Assembly (NCBI RefSeq): GCF_028823535.1
Contig: NZ_JAQIYM010000090.1
Span: forward strand, 186,001 to 250,000
DNA from: Pseudomonas serbica
Lineage (GTDB): Bacteria > Pseudomonadota > Gammaproteobacteria > Pseudomonadales > Pseudomonadaceae
Reading direction: 5' to 3'
Length of the DNA: 64,000 bases
In this document: piece by piece, positions 50,999 through 59,663 of the stretch
Position numbering within the stretch: the first letter of the stretch is position 1
Layout of the letters: each line of letters begins with the position of its first letter
Notes under the pieces: generated by a model
What the model was told of the DNA's origin: nothing
The model's input: the letters and a program-made list of their open reading frames with translations, nothing else
Databases searched by the model: none
Program-made: the position numbers and the translations under genes

Positions 50999-51781
50999 AT
51001 GCAATTCAAGAATTTTGACGAGCGCAAGAGTGAAGTCTTTCGTTTCCGGATGGCAACGCACTTTGAAACCATGAAGGACATGCTCACCGCCGTCGATCAA
51101 TGTCCTAGTGGGTTCAGGCATTTTATTGCCTCAGGCGAATACAAAGTCGTCAGCGATGTGATTGACGGTAACTGCGTGGTCATCAAACGTCAGATGCACG
51201 TGAGTAATAAAGAGGCCTATGCCGCTTATTTCATCGATGCTCAGGGCCATGCCGACAGAATTCGTGGCGGAATTGAGCATGAACACAACCTGGAAGACCA
51301 AATGGCCTGGTTGCAATCTGTCGAGTTCACGCAAAACAAACTCGGCCATCTCCTGCGTTGTGACCTGCCACACCATCAGTACGACATGACTGCTGAGGAG
51401 CTCGAGTTTGAGCCGGGATCAGCCCACGAGAAACTGTTCAATAACTTCCAGGCGGCCTTTTCACAGTGGTGTTCAGCACCTCAAGCAACTCCAGGGCCTG
51501 CGTTCTATGCCTATACCAACGAGAGCTACTCCAGAGCCGGAGGAAAATCCCTAAGCGCCCTAAAAGCAGAGCTTCAAACCGTGTATGATGCCTACCCGGA
51601 GTACAGCGCCCCTGAAGAGGGTCAGGGTGATTTTATGGGCATGGTGCGCCTGTTCGCTGAAGACAATTTCTTCAACCTGCACTTCGTGGCTAAGCATTAC
51701 CTGCTGTTGAGCCAGGAGCTGGAATTGGCCAATAAACAAAAGCCCCGAACGCGTGACAGCGAGCCCGGTTTAGAGATGTGA
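50999..51781 (+). CDS. Hypothetical protein
   Basis: 260 residues from the ATG at 50999, with GAGGG upstream; the frame continues to a TTG at 50975 without support. Soluble, mixed fold, no recognised motif. Followed about 230 nt later by the 52011 gene; the gap contains an ATTATC-T-GATAAT dyad near 51925-51937. Confidence 0.6.
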   Translation: MQFKNFDERKSEVFRFRMATHFETMKDMLTAVDQCPSGFRHFIASGEYKVVSDVIDGNCVVIKRQMHVSNKEAYAAYFIDAQGHADRIRGGIEHEHNLEDQMAWLQSVEFTQNKLGHLLRCDLPHHQYDMTAEELEFEPGSAHEKLFNNFQAAFSQWCSAPQATPGPAFYAYTNESYSRAGGKSLSALKAELQTVYDAYPEYSAPEEGQGDFMGMVRLFAEDNFFNLHFVAKHYLLLSQELELANKQKPRTRDSEPGLEM

Positions 51782-52010
51782 CGCGCCCCTTCCCGCCCGG
51801 CTGAACCTGGGCGTCGCTTCGATCAATGAACGGTGGCTGAGGCCGCCGTTCCTGCTTTCGGCGCATGCCAAGCACGCGAAAGATCGCAATCCAGGACGGA
51901 GATGGCTATCATTGGCAAATTGACATTATCTGATAATTGTCGAAGACAGACAGCGCCAACGAAAGCCCAACCGGCCTGGAAAGCTCAGCATTAAACTGGA
52001 TCTGGACGCC

Positions 52011-52469
52011 ATGCCAACTTACGACCTGAAAAAAATCAGTGACACGATGTTCGTGGCCACGCGTGCCGATGCTGCGGCGGTTTTCAACCTGACGCATAAA
52101 ACACACCACGGCTTTTTGCAATGGGTTTTGGAGTTTGATGGAAAATTCCATGTAGATCACGACAAGAGCAAAACCTACCTGGTCAACCGACTTCAGGCCG
52201 GCGCCTACGACGACTACCTGATCACAAGCGTAACGATTGGGGATCGCCAATACCCGGTAGTCAGCAGATCCGAGCTTTATGATGCGAAGTTAGACACTGA
52301 ACGCCTGGCTCCTCTGAACACCGTACACTGGTGGGTCAAGGGCACTGACGACGCGCCCTACTTTAAGTGCTCGCTTCATACGGATGAGATTTCACTTGAA
52401 CCCGGTGGTGACACTCTGATGGAGGCACTTAATGCCCTTCGTTCCGAGCTCCTGTGGTACGACATCTAA
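52011..52469 (+). CDS. Hypothetical protein
   Basis: 152 residues, beta-rich by composition, with GGATCTGG upstream of the ATG. No family recognised. Confidence 0.6.
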   Translation: MPTYDLKKISDTMFVATRADAAAVFNLTHKTHHGFLQWVLEFDGKFHVDHDKSKTYLVNRLQAGAYDDYLITSVTIGDRQYPVVSRSELYDAKLDTERLAPLNTVHWWVKGTDDAPYFKCSLHTDEISLEPGGDTLMEALNALRSELLWYDI

Positions 52470-52565
52470 AGTCTGGTGGCGCCGGCGTTTGTGACCAATC
52501 AGCCTCCACACCTATAATGGGAAATCGGCTATTAAAAAGGCCCACTCGATGCTGGGGATTGGTTC

Positions 52566-53087
52566 ATGGACAAAGGCTTGGCGCGGATTGCTGAATTCAG
52601 GCAGATCTTTGAGCAGTGCACGGATCGGGATTCCGAACTCGATATGCTTGCCTACAACGGCGCCCATGCAGAGCTCAGGCTTGATTTCGCCAAGATAAGG
52701 CGGCACAGACCTGACAAGATTGAATACCTCCAGCCTATGGAATCGCTGATGGATGAGTACCCGCAGCTTCCACAGGTGGTCTTCGACAACGCTGAGATTC
52801 ACACGGCCAAGCGATTCGACCGAGTCGAGATGCTGATTTCAAAGTACACCAACACCGATGACCTGAAGAATCTGTACGCCGTCATCGCCATCCGGATGGC
52901 CCTGGACAGCACCGACGCAAGCTTCCGGATGGGCGCAATGATGCGAGAAAGCCGGACTGATGGTGGGCCGAAAACGTTGTCCGCGAATGACCAGGCCCTG
53001 GTGGATAAGCTGGCCGAGTTGCGCCGGGTTTGCTTGAATCCGAGAGCGGTGCCGGCCCCATCGGCTGACAGCTCCCCTTCCCCTTAA
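52566..53087 (+). CDS. Hypothetical protein
   Basis: 173 residues, helical and charged, with GGGGAT 8 nt upstream. It ends in a proline/serine tail (D-S-S-P-S-P) like other unrelated products here. Convergent with the CoiA-like gene, 7 nt apart. Confidence 0.65.
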   Translation: MDKGLARIAEFRQIFEQCTDRDSELDMLAYNGAHAELRLDFAKIRRHRPDKIEYLQPMESLMDEYPQLPQVVFDNAEIHTAKRFDRVEMLISKYTNTDDLKNLYAVIAIRMALDSTDASFRMGAMMRESRTDGGPKTLSANDQALVDKLAELRRVCLNPRAVPAPSADSSPSP

Positions 53088-53094
53088 ACGACAA

Positions 53095-54183
53095 TCAAGG
53101 CTTCAGCTTTGGCACTTGCTCGAACGAGCGGTCAACACGCGGAGAGCATTTAAGCCTGGCCAATGCTGTCCTCGCATAGTCCGAAGTGAAGGTGACCGGA
53201 TTCAGGCCACGGGCGGCCCCACAATGCGCACAATGAGCTGAAGCTGGCGGGTTGACCATCAAGCAGGTGTCGCATTGAGCCGCCTGGCCTCCCCACTCCG
53301 CGACTGAGCGTTGAATACTGGCCGCGATCAACTCAGCACGCTGCAGGATCTTCTGGCGTAAGGCGCTCTTATCCTCCCGCAGGGGCTGCCTTACAGGTAG
53401 GTTGACCGCTTGAGTCACCCTACTGCTTCCGAAGTCTTTTATCCCCTGTCTACGAAGCCTTATAGCCTCTGCCCTGGCTTTACGCTCAGCTGCAGCGGCC
53501 TCCAACCGCAGTCGGATGGTTTCATTCTTGGCTTTGATCTCCGTTGCCAGTTCGGCCTTGGCCTCGTTAACCATCTGAACGCCGCGATTTGAATGCACCC
53601 AGTGCTTGTTGCTGGGGTCATGCAAAAGCGCCTGCTCAAAGAGTCCAGGGTCGCAGATCGTGCGCATGTCCAGACTGGAAATGTTGATTTCCAGGGTAGA
53701 TAGACCCAAAGCTCGCAATCGTGTGTGTTTGTCGTGGTCGATTTTTTTGGCGACCCGCACTTCGATCAATAGCTGATGACCATCGACCTCGTAGATTACA
53801 TCCGGCGTGACACCCGATAACACCACTTCCGCATCAGCGCGTGTGGCTGTCAGACTTCGCCCTTTGAAGCGAACCACCTTGCTCAAGGCACCGCCATCAT
53901 GGGTCGATCCGCTGATGATTTCCTCAAAGTCGGGTGTAACAATGAACTTGCGCTCTACCAAGAGAGCTATCGCAACTTTGTGTAGCGAGGACTCGTAGCC
54001 TGCCCGGCAGTCGACCGTCTTGGCGTGACGAAAGTGTGGGACGTTCTTCAGGCCTGCGTTAGCGGCGATCAGAGAGGTTTTGCAGCCTGGGCAAAGGCAT
54101 CCGCAGGCCAACCCATTGGCAACCTCTATAGCGCGTACCAGGCGCCCCTCAAGGAGCCCGAAAGGGATCAGCGTTTGTTCCAT
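53095..54183 (-). CDS. CoiA-like PD-(D/E)XK protein with C-terminal zinc ribbon
   Basis: 362 residues. N-terminal C-P-G-C, H-F-R-H and C-R-A-G-Y-E-S-S-L-H follow the competence protein CoiA/DUF6035 pattern (zinc motif plus Glu-Ser-x-x-His), then P-D-V-I-Y-E-V-D-x6-I-E-V-R-V as a PD-(D/E)XK core, a charged helical middle and a C-terminal zinc ribbon C-x2-C...C-x2-C (C-D-T-C, C-A-H-C). CoiA acts in natural transformation of Gram-positives; on a plasmid the role is probably a nuclease in DNA processing or defence. AGGA lies before the ATG. Confidence 0.7.
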   Translation of the reverse strand: MEQTLIPFGLLEGRLVRAIEVANGLACGCLCPGCKTSLIAANAGLKNVPHFRHAKTVDCRAGYESSLHKVAIALLVERKFIVTPDFEEIISGSTHDGGALSKVVRFKGRSLTATRADAEVVLSGVTPDVIYEVDGHQLLIEVRVAKKIDHDKHTRLRALGLSTLEINISSLDMRTICDPGLFEQALLHDPSNKHWVHSNRGVQMVNEAKAELATEIKAKNETIRLRLEAAAAERKARAEAIRLRRQGIKDFGSSRVTQAVNLPVRQPLREDKSALRQKILQRAELIAASIQRSVAEWGGQAAQCDTCLMVNPPASAHCAHCGAARGLNPVTFTSDYARTALARLKCSPRVDRSFEQVPKLKP

Positions 54184-54296
54184 CGTAACCGTCCTGGGTA
54201 TCTGAGGATGTCTTGAGTTGCCGGTGCTAAGCTTCGAGGATCTTATCTCAGATGATAGCTAATCGTAGATGCTTTCTTGAATGCCTGTTGGGGGGG

Positions 54297-54791
54297 TCAG
54301 GCTGTCTGAGGATTAGCTGATAACCGCCGTGCGATTGAGTACAACGCACGCCTTTCTACTTCCTCATTCGGCTCATGCTGGAATGCACGCCAGTTCCCCA
54401 TTACCGCCTCAGCTGAAGCGCTTACACGCAGCGCCGGCCAGAGATTTCCGTCGGCTTTTACAACAGCAATCACCGATCTGCCTTTGGCGTACAGCAGTCC
54501 CCATTTCGGCGGAAGCTCCTCCGGGGTAATCATCCCCTCCGGGCAAAGATAAAACCGGTACAAGCCCAGACCGCCAACGGAGCGTTCAGGCTTTTTCCGG
54601 TCAGCGAAGAAGTCTGATCGACTGACCTTCACCTCAATGATTGCCGAGCAGCTACTGCGAAACCCAATCACGTCTGGCTGCTCACGGCTGCCGAAACACG
54701 TGAGCTCCGTGGCAATAACGCCAAAGCCGCTCTTTCTGAACCAGCCTGCACCCAGTGCAGTCAGCCTTTTGTGCTCATCAGAGACAGCCAT
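54297..54791 (-). CDS. MmcB-like PD-(D/E)XK nuclease
   Basis: 164 residues. Q-P-D-V-I-G-F...A-I-I-E-V-K-V-S-R-S-D-F-F-A-D is the MmcB/DUF4 restriction-like nuclease core (Asp, Glu-x-Lys), followed by Y-R-F-Y-L-C-P-E-G-M-I and P-P-K-W-G-L-L as in the family. MmcB takes part in translesion repair in Caulobacter. It is adjacent to the CoiA-like gene on the same strand, giving a nuclease pair. Confidence 0.75.
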   Translation of the reverse strand: MAVSDEHKRLTALGAGWFRKSGFGVIATELTCFGSREQPDVIGFRSSCSAIIEVKVSRSDFFADRKKPERSVGGLGLYRFYLCPEGMITPEELPPKWGLLYAKGRSVIAVVKADGNLWPALRVSASAEAVMGNWRAFQHEPNEEVERRALYSIARRLSANPQTA

Positions 54792-54928
54792 TTTCTGTTC
54801 TCATTAGGTTGACCGGATGACCATCAGATTGATTCTCGAGACGCGCCAAAATGGTGCCTCTGGTTACCAGGCAGGATCCACCTACAGACCGCCTGGATTC
54901 ATCCATGGATCGGGGCAAATACTACGTG

Positions 54929-54957
54929 AACAAAAAGACCGGGGATAGCCCGGCCTT
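54929..54957 (-). terminator. Rho-independent terminator (minus strand)
   Basis: On the minus strand GGCCGGGC-TAT-CCCGGTC followed by TTTTTG, downstream of the nucleotidyltransferase-like gene. Confidence 0.6.
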
Positions 54958-54991
54958 GCCGTGATTGTGGCGACTAGCCCCGCCCGATGAC

Positions 54992-55408
54992 TCACGGTGA
55001 TGGAATTTCGTCCGCCTCAGGAACCAACTGGCTGTAATGAGCAATCACCTCGCTGAGCGACTTCGCATGCTCATCCATGTTCTGGCGCATCGCACGAGCA
55101 TTCGACGCCCTTATCCAGCCTGACGCCGTGTCGTTGCGCACGATCAGCGTGTTCTTGAAACGAAGAAACGGGTCGACGAAGCCGTAATTCCGGCGAGCCA
55201 GTTTAATCAGCTCAGAAAACTCCTGATATTGCCTATCATCCGTTAAAGCGGTGTCCGAAAGATCGACGAACACATCGATGTCTCCAGGCTGTAACGAGCC
55301 TTCCGCCATCGAGCCGAAAACCTTGATTTTGTCGGCATACGGCAGTCGCGTCATCGACTTTGCCACACCTAACAGTTTCTGGTTGTAGTTGATCATGTTC
55401 GAATGCAC
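54992..55408 (-). CDS. MNT-type nucleotidyltransferase-like protein
   Basis: 138 residues (GTG at 55408; ATG at 55396 possible). V-F-G-S-M-A-E-G-S-L-Q-P-G-D-I-D-V-F-V-D is the nucleotidyltransferase signature with both Asp. The rest is helical. No HEPN partner is adjacent. Second such protein in the window (compare 28176-28640). The acidic tail ends D-E-I-P-S-P. Confidence 0.7.
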   Translation of the reverse strand: MHSNMINYNQKLLGVAKSMTRLPYADKIKVFGSMAEGSLQPGDIDVFVDLSDTALTDDRQYQEFSELIKLARRNYGFVDPFLRFKNTLIVRNDTASGWIRASNARAMRQNMDEHAKSLSEVIAHYSQLVPEADEIPSP

Positions 55409-55430
55409 CGCATGCTAAAAGTGGTTGATA

Positions 55431-57209
55431 TCACAAGCCTAAATCCTGGGAAAACGCCTGCGCCAAAGTTTTTGAAGGCATTTGATGCAAGTATGGGCGC
55501 ATCGCATCTACGCCCAGTAATTCCAGAAGAAACGTCCACTCCTTTACCGACCTGGCGGCAGCCGTACAGGCCTCAGCGCCAGCGCTGACCAAAAATGTTC
55601 GGTTTGCTATTGCCGGCTGCGTGAAGCTGCCCATCGGGTCTTTCATCCGCCCGCAGACCTTAAGCGCGTCGGCAACACTCCCAGGCGCGTGTTTCTCAAA
55701 AGGCCATATCCCCATCTGCGCCAAGCGATAGCAACTCTGATTCGACTCACTCTTGAAGTAGTCCGGCAATGTCTTGGTCGCCCCAATGATTGTGCTGAAC
55801 AGCGTTGTAAGGTCGACTATCGTCTCGCCGCTCGACCGGAACGCATAAGCGTTTGAGTCCGCAAATTTGTTTCCGATTACCTGACTCCCAGGATAAAACT
55901 TGAAACCCTGGTCGTGGAGAGCCTCGATGGACTGCTGACTGGGGCTCATCAGAAACCCCTGATTGTCGATGCCCAACTCGGCATGCAGCCGGCTCATAGC
56001 ACTTCCCTTGATGACACAGGATCTTCCGAGCGCCCGCCATTGCTCCGGGCTCATCAGCCTCGCCAGGTTCGAACCAACTGCGTAGTCTAGAGCCAGTGCA
56101 TCAAAGACATCACTGATACTGCTACTCACCAGTCCATTGGAGATCGAATGAGATAATTTTCCGTCAGGAAATGCCTCGAGCGTCAGTAAATCAAATGGCA
56201 AATACTGGCTCATGAATTGCTCGACCAGGGCAAGGTTGGCCGTGTTGCAGGCTTGCGGTATCTGAAACTCGGAGAGAAACGACGTCGTTGTGTGGCACAA
56301 CTGCAGGTTGTCGTTTTCAAGAAAGCCATAACGGGCTGTCGCTGGCGCCATCGCGTGAAGAACGTATTGACCCTTGAGGTCATCCGAAACCGCCTCAGCT
56401 GAGATGGTCAGGTTCCACAGATCTGGCACAGGCTCATTCGCTTCAGTAGCCGCTGCAAAACGCGCCTGCCAGGCGGAAAGGCTTTGGGTAGTCCCCATTC
56501 TTTGTACGGTTGAGCGGCAGGATGCTTCATGCCGAGCGTGAAACGGATGAAGGTGTTCAGGGTAGGCAGCCACCATTGCTGGCGTTGCCCAGCACAGCAT
56601 CGGCTCGTACGCCCGGCCCGCAATAGAGTCCTTACCCGCTTCAAGGAGACCCATCAACAGCTCAGGGTCTTTCAAGCGCTCGTTGTCCAGCGTTGGCACT
56701 ACACCCTCGAAGATCACTGTCCTGCAGACGTCCGCAACCGAAGTGACCCCAGTGCCTGCACGAAAGATCCCCTGGCCTGTCTCGTTCGTACTGACGAGGC
56801 CGTTCACCTGCATGTCCCGTATATTTTGAAAAAGCCTCATCAGCTCAGGGGCAGATCTGGACGTGTAGAGCAGGCCATTCTGTTGGTAATGCACTAGTTG
56901 ATGCGGCTGCCCGTTGAGTTCGTACGCGCCATTGCTTTGCCGAACAAGCTGAACCGGGAACGGGCCGCGTTGCTGCCACAGGCGCTCTGCGATGAAATTA
57001 TCGCCATTCATCAGTGCATACAGCAGCGCCGGCGCCAGCTCGGCATCAGGCATCGCCTGGCAATTGTCGTCGAGCACCTTAACGTCGAATCCCCATGCTT
57101 CGGTCGATAATTGGCGATTCTTGATTTTGTTGTCGCTAGCGCGAGCGTAAACCGCCTGTTTCAATCCAACTAGGGCATCGGTTCCATCAAATTTCTTTGC
57201 CATCGACAT
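55431..57209 (-). CDS. Large unknown protein with C-terminal FSQDLGL tail
   Basis: 592 residues, no recognised domain, soluble. The last residues, A-F-S-Q-D-L-G-L, match those of the 442-residue-frame product at 3198-4466 although the rest of the proteins are unrelated. Codon choice in the shared tail differs (AGC/TCC, GGA/GGC, CTC/TTG), so the peptide rather than the DNA is conserved. AGGC precedes the ATG. Confidence 0.7.
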   Translation of the reverse strand: MSMAKKFDGTDALVGLKQAVYARASDNKIKNRQLSTEAWGFDVKVLDDNCQAMPDAELAPALLYALMNGDNFIAERLWQQRGPFPVQLVRQSNGAYELNGQPHQLVHYQQNGLLYTSRSAPELMRLFQNIRDMQVNGLVSTNETGQGIFRAGTGVTSVADVCRTVIFEGVVPTLDNERLKDPELLMGLLEAGKDSIAGRAYEPMLCWATPAMVAAYPEHLHPFHARHEASCRSTVQRMGTTQSLSAWQARFAAATEANEPVPDLWNLTISAEAVSDDLKGQYVLHAMAPATARYGFLENDNLQLCHTTTSFLSEFQIPQACNTANLALVEQFMSQYLPFDLLTLEAFPDGKLSHSISNGLVSSSISDVFDALALDYAVGSNLARLMSPEQWRALGRSCVIKGSAMSRLHAELGIDNQGFLMSPSQQSIEALHDQGFKFYPGSQVIGNKFADSNAYAFRSSGETIVDLTTLFSTIIGATKTLPDYFKSESNQSCYRLAQMGIWPFEKHAPGSVADALKVCGRMKDPMGSFTQPAIANRTFLVSAGAEACTAAARSVKEWTFLLELLGVDAMRPYLHQMPSKTLAQAFSQDLGL

Positions 57210-57424
57210 TAAGCCTGTGATTATTTTCTTCTAGTATGCCGTTGCCGACGACAGTGCCACAAATTGCGGGATCTAGGCGGATCGGGCTCGACCACTGCGC
57301 CACCGGCGCCTGCAACTCAAGGAAAGGCTGAATTTCTACAATAAATTGACGGCTGACTTCTAATCAGCTGGTAAGCAGAAGGACTCCATTCATAGAATAG
57401 TGAAATACCCAGTAGGAGATTTTC

Positions 57425-57757
57425 ATGCAATACATCCATGGCGAATGGCAACACAAGTTCCCGACCTCCCCAACCCGCGATACCACCTGCCGCATCCTGG
57501 TGGACGCGGACAACGTGAATCTGGTCGCCGGCGAGATCTGTACTCGCCAGGAAGGCTCCCAGCCTGCCATCTGGCGCCCGATGCGTGCTGATGAAAGAGC
57601 CGATCTGCTCGACAGCCTCAAGCATGGCAACGACGAGATGTTCGACAATCCAAGTGACTACGGCCTCGACGTTTCCGACGATGCTCCAGATTGGGCGAAG
57701 CTGGCTTTGCAACCAACCATCAAAGCACACCAGGTTGACGGCGGCTACGCACCTTAA
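57425..57757 (+). CDS. Hypothetical protein
   Basis: 110 residues, acidic, with GGAGA upstream. No family recognised. Followed by a terminator. Confidence 0.6.
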   Translation: MQYIHGEWQHKFPTSPTRDTTCRILVDADNVNLVAGEICTRQEGSQPAIWRPMRADERADLLDSLKHGNDEMFDNPSDYGLDVSDDAPDWAKLALQPTIKAHQVDGGYAP

Positions 57758-57777
57758 GCGGCACCTAGCCTGCGCAG

Positions 57778-57806
57778 AAAAGCTCCGCTATTGCGGGGCT
57801 TTTTAT
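57778..57806 (+). terminator. Rho-independent terminator
   Basis: AAGC(T)CCGC-TATT-GCGG(G)GCTT followed by TTTT. Confidence 0.75.
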
Positions 57807-57831
57807 TGCCCTCTGCGCAATCACAATCAAA

Positions 57832-57861
57832 TTGACATCACGTCAATATATGCTAATAATT
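57832..57861 (+). promoter_or_regulatory. Promoter with ATTGAC-N5-GTCAAT operator, RNA ligase gene
   Basis: TTGACA at 57833-57838 is the -35 box and the left arm of the dyad ATTGAC-ATCAC-GTCAAT; ATGCTAATAAT supplies the -10. The same layout recurs at 59049-59077, and the dyad again at 63414-63430. It lies 50 nt upstream of the RNA ligase gene. Confidence 0.6.
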
Positions 57862-57911
57862 CGCGCCCCACCATGAGATAAAGCCCTTATTTGCTGACCT
57901 AAAGGATTGTC

Positions 57912-58958
57912 ATGCGCAAGTTAGTAACCGTTCGACGAGTGTCCTCGCTTAAGCCCATTCCCGAAGCCGATCTGATCGAGTGCGCCACCGTCGAAGGGTG
58001 GAAATGCGTTGCACTGAAAGGCGATTTCGTTGTTGGGGATCACTGTCTCTACTTTGAGATTGACTCATTTCTGCTCGATTCCGACCCTCGTTTTGAGGTT
58101 CTGATGAAGGACAGTAAGCGGGAATGGAATGGCCTCGTTGGGATGAAAATCTCGACCCGCGAGTTCCGCAAGCAAATCTCCCAAGGTTTGGCCCTGCCAC
58201 TTAAGGACTTCCCTGAGGTGCAGCAGCTCATTGAAGGGTTGGACGACAAGTCGATCCGCGCTATGGATTTCACGGACGTCGTTGGCGTCGTCAAGTGGGA
58301 AGCCATTGTTCCTGACGAAATCATGGAAACAGTGCGTGGCGGTATGCCCACCTACCTCCCGGCTACCGGTGGTGAACGCATTCAAAACATCCCGGCGTTG
58401 ATTGAAGACTGCCCCGAGGAAATGTTCGAGGAGAGCGTGAAATTGGACGGGTTTTCCATGACCGTTTTCAAGCATGGCGATGATCACGGTGTGTGCGACC
58501 GGAGCTGGTGGTTCAAAGACGACACCGTGAATGAATACATGACGACTGCGGCCCGCATGGGGCTGATCGAAGCCTTGAAAAAGCACCCGATGAGTTTAGG
58601 TCTGCAGGGTGAGCTGATTGGCCCTGGCGTGCGCAAAAACAAGGAAAAGCTGGCTCAGAAAGAGTTCCGCCTGTTCCGCATCTGGGATATTGCCAACAGC
58701 CGTCGATGCACTCCGGAGGAGCGAGATCGCATCGTGCGCGAACTGCGTGAGCTCGGGGCTAAGCTGGAAACCACTGTGTTTACGGGTATTTTCAAGCTGT
58801 CTGAGCTAGGGACAATGGAAGACATGCTGGCGAGAGCCGATGGCCCATCTCTGAACCCGAACACAAAGCGTGAAGGCCTGTTCTACCACAGCGTCCACGG
58901 TCGCGGCTCGTTCAAGGTCATCAGCAACCGTTACCTTCTGAAGAACAGAGAAGCCTGA
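57912..58958 (+). CDS. Rnl5-type (DraRnl-like) RNA ligase
   Basis: 348 residues. An N-terminal OB-like domain (about 1-120) precedes the ligase core: motif I V-K-L-D-G-F (Lys177, AMP acceptor), L-Q-G-E-L-I-G-P-G (motif III), E-G-L-F-Y (motif IV) and F-K-V-I-S-N-R-Y-L (motif V). Domain order, with OB before the nucleotidyltransferase core, is that of Deinococcus DraRnl (Rnl5), which seals nicks with a 3'-OH ribonucleotide strand. Likely RNA repair after ribotoxin or phage attack (inference). AAAGGA lies before the ATG. Confidence 0.88.
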   Translation: MRKLVTVRRVSSLKPIPEADLIECATVEGWKCVALKGDFVVGDHCLYFEIDSFLLDSDPRFEVLMKDSKREWNGLVGMKISTREFRKQISQGLALPLKDFPEVQQLIEGLDDKSIRAMDFTDVVGVVKWEAIVPDEIMETVRGGMPTYLPATGGERIQNIPALIEDCPEEMFEESVKLDGFSMTVFKHGDDHGVCDRSWWFKDDTVNEYMTTAARMGLIEALKKHPMSLGLQGELIGPGVRKNKEKLAQKEFRLFRIWDIANSRRCTPEERDRIVRELRELGAKLETTVFTGIFKLSELGTMEDMLARADGPSLNPNTKREGLFYHSVHGRGSFKVISNRYLLKNREA

Positions 58959-58975
58959 TCTGACTTGAAACACCT

Positions 58976-59002
58976 AAAGCCCCGCATCGCGGGGTTTTTT
59001 CT
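58976..59002 (+). terminator. Rho-independent terminator
   Basis: GCCCCGC-ATC-GCGGGG followed by TTTTTT after the RNA ligase gene. Confidence 0.85.
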
Positions 59003-59048
59003 TTTGGCGCCTACGCCAGATCTGCGGCTCAGTATGTATTGGTGGTCG

Positions 59049-59077
59049 ATTGACAGTCGTCAATATATGCCAATAAT
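59049..59077 (+). promoter_or_regulatory. Promoter with ATTGAC-N4-GTCAAT operator
   Basis: ATTGAC-AGTC-GTCAAT, with TTGACA as -35, then ATATGCCAATAAT. Nearly identical to the element at 57832, here upstream of the duplicated gene pair at 59118 and 59660. Confidence 0.6.
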
Positions 59078-59117
59078 ACTTTCACAATAGGCACTTCAGT
59101 CTGGACAGAAAACGCCA

Positions 59118-59663
59118 ATGACCCCTGCCCTTATCCGCTGCATCGGAAAAACACCAGAAACGACCATAGACATCCTCGTCTACTCCGACGGCGGCCTGTT
59201 ACGCTTGGGCGAAGTCCTCGCTACCGCGTCGAAAGACATACTTTGGGGGGATCGGTTCTGCATCCATTTGCTGAACGAGCAGCACCCCGACCACAACATT
59301 CGCCTGGGCAGCGAGCGCCACCTTAGTTCGCTCATCTTCGGCCTGGTATGGGAAGAGTTCGACAAACTGACTTCGTTCACAGTTCGCGGCAAGGATTACC
59401 CTGTCCGGTACTCGCACAGCCAGTTCCAAATCGTGCCCGCCAGTGCCGATAACATGAGCTTGGCTGCCTGGGTGTACCAGGTGGAATTTCGTGACTATCC
59501 AAACGAGTTTATGAGTTTCACAGATCCTATGCGAGTCTGGATCAAGGTCATACACCCCGCTAACTCGTTCGAAGGTTGGCCGGAGGACGTGCTCGAGTTC
59601 ATTGCCTTGAAGACCGCCGAGCGCGAGCTGGCCGAAAAAGCGGAACTGGAGGCCGGCCAATGA
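59118..59663 (+). CDS. Hypothetical protein, tandem-duplicate copy 1
   Basis: 181 residues. Homologous to the product of the next gene: both start M-T-P-A-L-I-R-C-x-G-K-T-P-E and share D-I-L-W-G, E-F-R-D-Y-P and F-E-G-W-P-E-D-V-L. No recognised domain. The stop overlaps the next start (ATGA), so the pair is translationally coupled and presumably came from a local duplication. Confidence 0.7.
   Translation: MTPALIRCIGKTPETTIDILVYSDGGLLRLGEVLATASKDILWGDRFCIHLLNEQHPDHNIRLGSERHLSSLIFGLVWEEFDKLTSFTVRGKDYPVRYSHSQFQIVPASADNMSLAAWVYQVEFRDYPNEFMSFTDPMRVWIKVIHPANSFEGWPEDVLEFIALKTAERELAEKAELEAGQ

Noticed and set aside
51901..51945. ATTATC-T-GATAAT dyad with flanking TTGACA as a fourth member of the ATTGAC/GTCAAT operator group
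   Set aside because: Half-site spacing and order differ; kept only as a note in the gene entry.
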